Source of the DNA: Marinospirillum insulare DSM 21763
Lineage (GTDB): Bacteria > Pseudomonadota > Gammaproteobacteria > Pseudomonadales > Halomonadaceae
Length of the DNA stretch: 64,000 bases
NCBI RefSeq assembly: GCF_000686905.1
Contig: NZ_JMLW01000013.1
Span: forward strand, 1-64,000
Reading direction: 5' to 3'
Under the pieces are notes generated by a model, which was not told where the DNA came from, ran no database searches, and saw only the letters and a list, made by a program, of their open reading frames with translations. The stretch's first letter is position 1; each line of letters starts with the position of its first letter. The position numbers and the translations under genes were made by a program. Of the stretch, positions 57,253 through 64,000 are shown one piece after another.

Positions 57253-58365
57253 ATGCAGCATCTTTCCACAATTAAGCGCCGTCAGTCACGTCAAATTAAT
57301 GTTGGTCCTTTACTTGTAGGTGGCGATGCCCCTATAAGTGTACAAAGCATGACTAATACCGAAACCTGTGATGTTGCTGCGACTGTGTCGCAAATACAAA
57401 AAATGGAAAAGGCCGGTGTTGATCTGGTCCGTGTCTCTGTACCGAGTATGGAAGCAGCCGAAGCATTTGGGCAAATTCGTAAGCTGGTTAACACCCCACT
57501 AATTGCAGATATTCATTTCGATTATAAAATCGCCCTGCGTACTGCTGAGCTAGGTGTTGATTGTTTACGAATTAATCCAGGCAATATCGGTAGAGAGGAT
57601 AGAGTTAGAGAAGTTGTCGCTGCCGCTAAAGATAAAGGCATTTCTATACGCATAGGCGTGAATGCTGGCTCGTTAGAAAAAGACCTACAGAAAAAATACG
57701 GTGAACCGACCCCAGCAGCCTTGGTTGAATCTGCCCTGCGCCATGTCGATTATTTAGACCGTTTAGATTTTCAAGAATACAAAGTCAGTGTAAAAGCCTC
57801 TGATGTATTTATGGCAGTTGAAGCCTATCGTCAGTTAGCAAAGCAAATTGAACAGCCCCTGCATTTAGGTATTACCGAAGCAGGTGGTTTACGCTCAGGT
57901 ACTGTTAAATCATCGGTTGGCTTAGGCATTTTATTGATGGAAGGCATAGGCGATACGCTACGTATTTCTTTAGCCGCAGACCCGGTAGAAGAAGTGAAAG
58001 TAGGTTTTGACCTACTGAAAAGCCTGCGCCTACGCACCAAAGGCGTTAATTTTATTGCCTGCCCTAGCTGTTCAAGACAAAACTTTGATGTAGTTGCCAC
58101 CATGAACGCGCTAGAAACCCGCGTTGAAGATTTAATGACTCCCCTAGATGTTGCGATTATTGGCTGTGTGGTGAATGGCCCAGGCGAAGCGCGAGAAGCA
58201 GACTTAGGTTTAACGGGTGGCGAACCTCAACACCTTATTTACATAGATGGTAAGCCGGCCAGCAAATTAACCAGCGACAACTTGGTTGACCAGTTAGAAG
58301 TGATGATTCGTGAAAAAGCCGCAGCAAAGCAAGCAACCTTAGACCAACTTTTAGCACGCAGTTAA
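57253..58365 (+). CDS. ispG: 4-hydroxy-3-methylbut-2-enyl diphosphate synthase
   Basis: The 370-residue IspG has a TIM-barrel N-terminal domain ([25 protein letters not shown]) and the [4Fe-4S] ligands in [10 protein letters not shown] and [10 protein letters not shown]. It carries out the sixth step of the MEP isoprenoid pathway. This is a cluster-dependent enzyme and so one of the clients of the reduced isc locus nearby. Confidence 0.97.
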   Translation: MQHLSTIKRRQSRQINVGPLLVGGDAPISVQSMTNTETCDVAATVSQIQKMEKAGVDLVRVSVPSMEAAEAFGQIRKLVNTPLIADIHFDYKIALRTAELGVDCLRINPGNIGREDRVREVVAAAKDKGISIRIGVNAGSLEKDLQKKYGEPTPAALVESALRHVDYLDRLDFQEYKVSVKASDVFMAVEAYRQLAKQIEQPLHLGITEAGGLRSGTVKSSVGLGILLMEGIGDTLRISLAADPVEEVKVGFDLLKSLRLRTKGVNFIACPSCSRQNFDVVATMNALETRVEDLMTPLDVAIIGCVVNGPGEAREADLGLTGGEPQHLIYIDGKPASKLTSDNLVDQLEVMIREKAAAKQATLDQLLARS

Positions 58366-58378
58366 TAGGATTTATTTC

Positions 58379-59665
58379 GTGGCAAAAAAGATACAAGCGA
58401 TTCGTGGTATGAACGACCTGCTTCCAGAAGCAAGTCCACGCTGGCAGTATTTAGAAAAAACCGTCAGTAGTCTTTTAACTCGCTATGGCTATCAAGAAAT
58501 TCGTATGCCAATAGTTGAGCAAACGGCACTATTTAAACGCTCTATAGGCGAAGTAACCGATATAGTCGAAAAAGAAATGTACACCTTTGAAGACCGTAAC
58601 GGAGACAGCCTAACCCTGCGTCCAGAAGGTACTGCTGGCTGTGTACGTGCTGCTGAAGAACATGGCCTGCTTTATAATCAGCAGCAGCGCCTTTGGTATC
58701 AAGGCCCTATGTTTCGCCATGAGCGCCCACAAAAAGGTCGTTATCGCCAGTTTCATCAAATTGGTGTTGAAACCTTTGGCTTAAAAGGCCCAGACATAGA
58801 TGCAGAGCTTATTTTATTAACGGTACGTTTATGGCGTGAGCTAGGCATTCTTGAACACCTTACCCTAGAGTTAAATACCCTAGGTAGTTCAGCAGCAAGA
58901 GCAGAATATCGCCAAGCACTAACCAGCTACCTTGAAGGCTTTTATAACGAACTAGATGAAGATAGCCAAAGACGTTTAAGCACTAACCCGCTTAGAGTTT
59001 TAGATTCTAAATCTGCTGCCACCCAAAAAATTCTAGAAAATGCACCTTTATTTGAAAGCTACCTAGATGACGAAAGTCGGCAACATTTTACCGGCCTTTG
59101 CCAGTTTTTAGATGCCGCAGGCGTTGCCTATAAACTTAACCCAATGTTAGTACGCGGCTTAGACTACTACAGCAAAACTGTATTTGAATGGACAACCACT
59201 GCACTGGGCTCACAAGGCACGGTTTGTGCAGGTGGACGTTATGACGCACTGGTAGAACAACTCGGTGGTAAAGCAACACCTGCCGTGGGTTTTGCTATGG
59301 GTGTTGAGCGCTTAATTCTTTTGCTAGAAACCTTGGATGTTTTTCCTGCAGAAATAAGCCAGCAGCTAGATATTTATTTAGCCGCATCGGGTGAAGGGGC
59401 AGATGCTTATGCCTTATTGCTAGCCGAGCGCTTACGCAGTGAGCAGCCTAGTTTAAGAATTTTAACTCACTGCGGTGGCGGTGGGTTTAAGCAGCAGATA
59501 AAACGTGCTGATAGATCAGGCGCTCAGGTAGCTATTTTGTTAGGAGAAAATGAAATAGCTCAAGGCATAGCCAGTGTTAAGTATTTAAGAGAAGACCAAG
59601 AGCAAAGTGAAGTAACGCTAAGCGACTTGGCCGGATTTTTACACCAGTATTTGCAAAGCCGCTGA
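58379..59665 (+). CDS. hisS: Histidyl-tRNA synthetase
   Basis: The 428-residue class II synthetase has motif 2 [18 protein letters not shown], the histidine-binding [15 protein letters not shown], and motif 3 GFAMGVERL. It starts at GTG with AGGA upstream. It sits between ispG and yfgM as in E. coli. Confidence 0.97.
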   Translation: MAKKIQAIRGMNDLLPEASPRWQYLEKTVSSLLTRYGYQEIRMPIVEQTALFKRSIGEVTDIVEKEMYTFEDRNGDSLTLRPEGTAGCVRAAEEHGLLYNQQQRLWYQGPMFRHERPQKGRYRQFHQIGVETFGLKGPDIDAELILLTVRLWRELGILEHLTLELNTLGSSAARAEYRQALTSYLEGFYNELDEDSQRRLSTNPLRVLDSKSAATQKILENAPLFESYLDDESRQHFTGLCQFLDAAGVAYKLNPMLVRGLDYYSKTVFEWTTTALGSQGTVCAGGRYDALVEQLGGKATPAVGFAMGVERLILLLETLDVFPAEISQQLDIYLAASGEGADAYALLLAERLRSEQPSLRILTHCGGGGFKQQIKRADRSGAQVAILLGENEIAQGIASVKYLREDQEQSEVTLSDLAGFLHQYLQSR

Positions 59666-59720
59666 GCTAAGTTAAGATAGCCCACATTTTGCAGATAAAA
59701 ACCATCTAATAGGCTTATTT

Positions 59721-60365
59721 ATGCATAGCGAAGAAGAACAACTAGAATCACTAAAAGAGTGGTGGAATAAAAACGGTAAATCACTGGTTGTAGGTGTGGT
59801 GGTTGCTGTAGCCGGTGTTGGTGGTTGGAAAGGTTGGGAAAGTTACCAGTTAAGCCAAGCTGAGAGCGCCTCACAACTTTACACAGAACTAAACCAAGTG
59901 GTTTTAAGTGATTCAGGCGATCAGCGTCAGCAACAAGCTGATGAGCTTATTAATCGTTTAACCAGTGAATTTGAAGGCAGCGTTTATTCTGATTACGCAC
60001 GTTTGTTTGCGGCTCGTTTAGCCGTAGAGCGTGATGCCCTAGATGAAGCCCAAGCTCACTTGCGTGGTGCGCTAGAAAATACCAAGGTAGATGCCATCGA
60101 GTTGGTGGTACGTTTACGCTTGGCAAGAATTTTAAACTCGCAAGAAAAAGTTGAAGAAGCTTTAAGCTTGCTCGATGTTGCCGATGCAGGTGGTTTTACT
60201 GCAGATTTTCAATCTTTGCGTGGCGACCTACTCATGCTAAAAGGCGATGCACTACAAGCAAGAGAAGCTTATCAACGCGCTTTAGATGCTAGCCGTGCAA
60301 CGGGTGATTCAACCCCCTTGGTTGAAATGAAGCTAGATTCGCTAGCAGCCCAAGAGGACGCTTAA
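59721..60365 (+). CDS. yfgM: YfgM family ancillary SecYEG translocon subunit
   Basis: The 214-residue protein begins HSEEEQLESLKEWWNKNGK, has a single membrane span (about 19-38) and a periplasmic TPR-like domain. In E. coli YfgM associates with SecYEG and PpiD and may hand over substrates to periplasmic chaperones. Its stop overlaps the bamB ATG by one base (TAATG). Confidence 0.93.
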   Translation: MHSEEEQLESLKEWWNKNGKSLVVGVVVAVAGVGGWKGWESYQLSQAESASQLYTELNQVVLSDSGDQRQQQADELINRLTSEFEGSVYSDYARLFAARLAVERDALDEAQAHLRGALENTKVDAIELVVRLRLARILNSQEKVEEALSLLDVADAGGFTADFQSLRGDLLMLKGDALQAREAYQRALDASRATGDSTPLVEMKLDSLAAQEDA

Positions 60366-61543
60366 TGCCTAAAGCCCTTTTAAAAAAAAGCCTAGTTAAA
60401 GGGGCTAGTCTTGGCCTAGCTTTACTTTTAGCCGGTTGTAGCAGCTTACCCGAACCTCAATACCCGCCAGCAGATTTACCCAAAACCACGGGTAAACAAC
60501 AACTAGTTAGCGAGTGGAAAGACCATTCAGGCTATGGTGAACGCTGGCGCGGCTATGAATTAATGCCTGCCTTAGATGGCGACCTTTTAGTTGCTGCCGA
60601 TGCCCAAGGCTTAGTGCAGGCTTTTGATCTATCCATTAGTGGTTTCTTTAAGTCAGATTTGCTTTGGTCACAAGAGTTAGATCAAGGTGTGAGTGCTGGC
60701 TTAACACTGGCTGATGGTAACCTTTACCTTGCCACTCAAAATGGTGAACTCTTATCTCTTGATGCACGTACAGGTAACACTAACTGGCAAGTTAAACTTT
60801 CTAGTGAAGCCTTAACACCCGCTCAAGTAAAAGATAACTTATTGGTTGTTTTAGCTGCCGATGGTCAGTTAACTGCTTTAGATACAGTGACAGGTCGCCA
60901 GCTATGGACTTACGCTAGTGTAATGCCTTCACTGAGTTTGCGAGGTTCTTCTACCCCTAGTTTAACTAGTTTGCAAAGCTTTACCGGCTTAGCCAATGGC
61001 AAGCTGGTAGCCATCGACAATAACAATGGTCAGGTACGTTGGCAAAGCCGTATAGCCCAGCCTTCAGGCAGAACAGATATAGAGCGTTTGGTCGATGTTC
61101 GTGGTCAGGCAAAAGAAGCACAAGGTCTGCTGTTAGTGAATAGCTACCAAGGGCAAACTCATGCACTTGACCCTTTTACCGGGCGTAGTCGCTGGAGCCG
61201 TGACCTTTCTAGTTACCATGCCCCCGCTGTTTTAAATAACCAAGTATTTGTTGTAGATGAAGCTAGCCGTATTCATGCCTTAGATTTATACAGTGGCACA
61301 AGTCTTTGGACACAAGATGCCCTTTATGGTCGTGAGTTAACCGAGCCTGTGATACTAGAAAACAGTCTAGTGGTTGCAGATTATCAGGGTTATTTACACC
61401 TGTTAGACCCTAAAACTGGCGAAGTAACAGGCCGCAAAGGCTTTGACTTAGACGGTATTCGCGCCCTGCCAATAGTGAATAACAACCGCTTGCTGGTACA
61501 CTCTATTCGTGGCCGCCTTGGGCTTTTCACCCTTAAGAAATAA
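60365..61543 (+). CDS. bamB: Outer-membrane assembly lipoprotein BamB
   Basis: The 392-residue lipoprotein has lipobox LLAGC (Cys25) and eight PQQ-type beta-propeller blades (repeated [54 protein letters not shown]). BamB is part of the BAM complex that inserts outer-membrane beta-barrels. der follows after 5 nt. Confidence 0.95.
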   Translation: MPKALLKKSLVKGASLGLALLLAGCSSLPEPQYPPADLPKTTGKQQLVSEWKDHSGYGERWRGYELMPALDGDLLVAADAQGLVQAFDLSISGFFKSDLLWSQELDQGVSAGLTLADGNLYLATQNGELLSLDARTGNTNWQVKLSSEALTPAQVKDNLLVVLAADGQLTALDTVTGRQLWTYASVMPSLSLRGSSTPSLTSLQSFTGLANGKLVAIDNNNGQVRWQSRIAQPSGRTDIERLVDVRGQAKEAQGLLLVNSYQGQTHALDPFTGRSRWSRDLSSYHAPAVLNNQVFVVDEASRIHALDLYSGTSLWTQDALYGRELTEPVILENSLVVADYQGYLHLLDPKTGEVTGRKGFDLDGIRALPIVNNNRLLVHSIRGRLGLFTLKK

Positions 61544-61548
61544 ACACC

Positions 61549-63051
61549 ATGACTCCTGTAATTGCTTTAGTTGGCCGACCTAACGTTGGCAAATCTACCC
61601 TTTTTAATCGTTTAACTCGTAGCCGCGATGCTTTAGTTGCAGACTTTCCTGGGCTTACCCGAGATCGCCAGTATGGTGAAGGTAAGGTGGGCGGTCGTCC
61701 GTATATTGTTATCGACACTGGCGGTATTAGTGGTGACGAAGAAGGCATAGATGCCGAAATGGCGCGTCATTCGCTGCTGGCTATAGACGAAGCAGACCTA
61801 GTTTTGTTTATTGTTGATGCACGTTCTGGCATGACAGCAGCCGATGAAATGATTGCCAAGTACCTGCGTGAGCATAATAAAAAAGCATTCCTGGTGGTTA
61901 ATAAAACCGATGGATTAGACGCTTTTAGTCATGCAGCTGAGTTTTATGCCTTAGGCATGAACACTGAACCCTTTATGATTGCGGCTGTGCATAACCGTGG
62001 TGTTAGCACCATGATTACCCAGCTGTTAGATAACTTGCTCGGCCCTAGGGATGAAGAAGATTTAGGGCCTAAAGAACCCGTTTGGGGTGAGGTGAACCTA
62101 GATGAACCTACACCTGAAGAACAAGACGCAGCGCTTGAGCAAGAAGCCCAAGAACATGCTGACCGACAATTAAAGTTTGGTATTATCGGCCGCCCGAATG
62201 TGGGTAAGTCGACTTTGGTTAACCGTATTCTAGGCGAAGAACGGGTGATAGTTTTTGACCTGCCCGGCACTACGCGAGATGCGATTACCATTCTTTTTGA
62301 GCGCAAAGGTAAGCCCTATACACTGGTAGATACTGCTGGTATTAGACGGCGTAAAAACGTCACCGAAATAGCCGAAAAATTCTCCATAGTAAAAACCCTA
62401 CAAGCCATAAAAGAATGTAATGTGGCTGTGGTGGTGATTGATGGTCAAACAGGTTTAGTTGAACAAGACTTGCACCTGCTCAGTTTTGTTTTAGAGTCGG
62501 GTCGGGCTCTAGTTATTGCCGTTAATAAGTGGGATAACCTAGACCAAGAAAAGCGTGATCAAATTAAAAAAGACATCGACCGCCGTTTAGAATTTGTTGA
62601 CTATGCAGACGTACATTATATTTCTGCCCTGCACGGTACAGGTGTTGGTGAGCTATTCCGCTCGGTAGAAAAAGCCTATAAGTCTGCTACCAGCCATTGG
62701 TCTACTAACCGTTTAACTACTCTGCTGCAAGATGTGGTTAGCGAACACCAGCCACCCATGATTCATGGTCGACGCATTAAATTACGCTACGCTCACCAGG
62801 GTGGCTTAAACCCACCCATTATAGTGGTGCATGGTAATCAAACCGCTGCTTTAACCACCAGCTATAAACGCTACCTAATGAATACCTTTCGTAAGGTATT
62901 AAAAGTAACGGGAACACCGCTAAGGTTTGAATTCCGAAGCGGTGAGAACCCTTATGCTACCGAAAAGCTAGATAGTCGTGAGGCTTCTAAAGCCAGGCAG
63001 TTAAAAATGACTAAAGAAGCACGTGCAGACCGTAAGCGTAAGCGCAAATAA
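61549..63051 (+). CDS. der: Ribosome biogenesis GTPase Der
   Basis: The 500-residue protein has two tandem GTPase domains (GRPNVGKST near residues 8 and 207; DTGG and DTAG switch motifs; NKTD and NKWD G4 motifs) and a C-terminal KH-like domain ending in a basic tail. Der (EngA) is needed for 50S assembly. The inter-domain acidic linker (about 170-205) is long. Its stop lies one base from that of the convergent ddh gene. Confidence 0.97.
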   Translation: MTPVIALVGRPNVGKSTLFNRLTRSRDALVADFPGLTRDRQYGEGKVGGRPYIVIDTGGISGDEEGIDAEMARHSLLAIDEADLVLFIVDARSGMTAADEMIAKYLREHNKKAFLVVNKTDGLDAFSHAAEFYALGMNTEPFMIAAVHNRGVSTMITQLLDNLLGPRDEEDLGPKEPVWGEVNLDEPTPEEQDAALEQEAQEHADRQLKFGIIGRPNVGKSTLVNRILGEERVIVFDLPGTTRDAITILFERKGKPYTLVDTAGIRRRKNVTEIAEKFSIVKTLQAIKECNVAVVVIDGQTGLVEQDLHLLSFVLESGRALVIAVNKWDNLDQEKRDQIKKDIDRRLEFVDYADVHYISALHGTGVGELFRSVEKAYKSATSHWSTNRLTTLLQDVVSEHQPPMIHGRRIKLRYAHQGGLNPPIIVVHGNQTAALTTSYKRYLMNTFRKVLKVTGTPLRFEFRSGENPYATEKLDSREASKARQLKMTKEARADRKRKRK

Positions 63052-63052
63052 C

Positions 63053-64000
63053 TTAGAGTAAATCTAAACGCAGCTGAGCTGGGTCTTTAGGTGAAAGCAA
63101 GCCGGGCGGTACATCAAGCACGGTTTTTGCACCCACTTCACCAAGGCCAGCTAGCTTGTGTACAGCCCTTGCATAAGCAACCAATACACTGGCTGTAAAT
63201 TCAGGGTTACTACCTAAAGCTAAAGAATATTCTATGGTTTGCTTGTTACCACTACCGGTAACACCACTACGAATAACAAAGCCACCATGCGGCATACTGC
63301 TATGGTCTTTTTCAAAGGTAGCTTGATCTATAAAATTCACTTCGGTGTCATAGTCAGCAAAATAATCGGGCATAGTGACTATGCTGGTGCGTACCGTTTC
63401 AGCATCGGCACCCTCATCTAAAACAATAAAGCATTGGCGTATATGCTTTTCACGCGTAGTTAACTCAGGTTGTTCACCCGCACGAACACGCTCAATTGCT
63501 GCTTCTGAGGGGAGGGTATATTGAACACCCGACTTAACACCTTCCACACGACGCACCGCATCGGAATGCCCTTGGCTTAAACCCTTGCCCCAGAAAGTAT
63601 AGGTTTCACCTTCTGACAAAATGGTTTCGCCAAACATGCGATTTAAAGAGAAAAGACCTGGATCCCAACCGACTGAAAGCAAAGCTAGTTTGCCTGCTTT
63701 TTTAGCGGGTGCGTCTAGGGCAGCAAAATGCTCATTTACTTTGGCATGAGTATCAAAGCTATCCACGGTATTAAAGAACTGGGCTAAATAAGGGCCTTGC
63801 TCGGGTAAGTCTGAGCGAGAACCACCACAGAGAATCATTACGTCAACCTGGTCTTGAAACTGCTCAATATCGGCCATGGCATAAACAGGCACGTCTTTAT
63901 TGAGAAGCTCAACAGTTACAGGGTCGCGGCGGCTAAAAACACCGACTAACTGCATGTCTGGGTTTTGCGCAAGCGCAGATTCAACACCCCGCCCCAAATT
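63053..64000 (-). CDS. ddh: meso-Diaminopimelate D-dehydrogenase, N-terminus outside window
   Basis: The visible 315 or so residues match Ddh: the NADP-binding end (NLGRGVESALAQNPDMQLVGVFSRRDP), DSFDTHAKV, SVGWDPGLFSLNR and the substrate-site segment GKGLSQGHSDAVRR. It reductively aminates tetrahydrodipicolinate to meso-DAP in one step, an alternative to the succinylase route for lysine and peptidoglycan. Only about 10 residues are missing. The frame continues to the last base as (N)LGRGV, so the Met often called from TTG 63997 is an internal Leu. Confidence 0.93.
   Translation of the reverse strand, partial: NLGRGVESALAQNPDMQLVGVFSRRDPVTVELLNKDVPVYAMADIEQFQDQVDVMILCGGSRSDLPEQGPYLAQFFNTVDSFDTHAKVNEHFAALDAPAKKAGKLALLSVGWDPGLFSLNRMFGETILSEGETYTFWGKGLSQGHSDAVRRVEGVKSGVQYTLPSEAAIERVRAGEQPELTTREKHIRQCFIVLDEGADAETVRTSIVTMPDYFADYDTEVNFIDQATFEKDHSSMPHGGFVIRSGVTGSGNKQTIEYSLALGSNPEFTASVLVAYARAVHKLAGLGEVGAKTVLDVPPGLLSPKDPAQLRLDLL

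Overview
The window is a gene-dense stretch of chromosome from a gammaproteobacterium, most likely an Oceanospirillales/Oceanospirillaceae-type organism. Three things point there: the protein sequences (Frd, CobB, YbiT, TrmJ, RodZ, BamB); the gene order trmJ-cysE-iscR ... ndk-rlmN-pilF-rodZ-ispG-hisS-yfgM-bamB-der, which resembles Pseudomonas; and the TonB2-type cluster. The assignment rests on recalled family resemblance, not on a search. I see no phage, insertion sequence, CRISPR array or integron. The only mobile-type gene set is a small higBA toxin-antitoxin pair.

Layout. 1-133: the 3' end of an rRNA operon (5S and its terminator). 205-2824: isochorismatase-like hydrolase, Tim44-domain protein, yaaA and a tRNA-Leu(CAA). 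2933-7109: a diguanylate cyclase, then a nitric-oxide stress pair (RIC-like hemerythrin and nnrS) divergent from trxC. Their shared upstream region carries a sigma-54-like promoter and three GGT-N7-ACC NorR-type sites. 7130-12972: rpoH, ftsX-ftsE-ftsY, rsmD, coaD, a YfhL-type ferredoxin and yheV. 12990-22356: purL, mltF, glnA, typA. 22457-25926: a small membrane protein, mnmC and a DMT exporter. 26008-31437: queA-tgt-yajC-secD-secF. 31479-35427: an ABC uptake system of the ABC_sub_bind (TrpXYZ-like) family, with a hairpin between binding protein and permease, then cobB and a YciA-like thioesterase. 35424-38685: frdABCD on the minus strand. 38788-41126: a TSUP permease, higBA with a clean palindromic operator, and a SIMPL-domain protein. 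41183-47276: a minus-strand iron block made of an FbpA-like iron-binding protein behind a Fur-box-like promoter, then DUF3450, TtpC-like MotA/ExbB, ExbB, ExbD, TonB and a TPR protein. 47490-54220: suhB, trmJ, cysE, ybiT, iscR, iscS, iscA, ndk. 54315-63051: rlmN, pilF, rodZ, ispG, hisS, yfgM, bamB, der. The window ends inside a diaminopimelate dehydrogenase gene.

Most of this is ordinary housekeeping. Four points stand out. (1) The NO-defence operon has an unusually legible NorR/sigma-54 control region. (2) The isc locus is reduced to iscR-iscS-iscA: iscU, hscB, hscA and fdx are absent here, and IscS lacks about 21 C-terminal residues that in E. coli belong to the IscU-docking tail. (3) SuhB has lost its inositol-phosphatase metal ligands, which fits a purely non-catalytic role in rRNA antitermination. 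(4) A complete TonB2-type energiser sits directly downstream of a probably Fur-controlled periplasmic iron-binding protein. I did not find a convincing wholly unknown multi-gene system.
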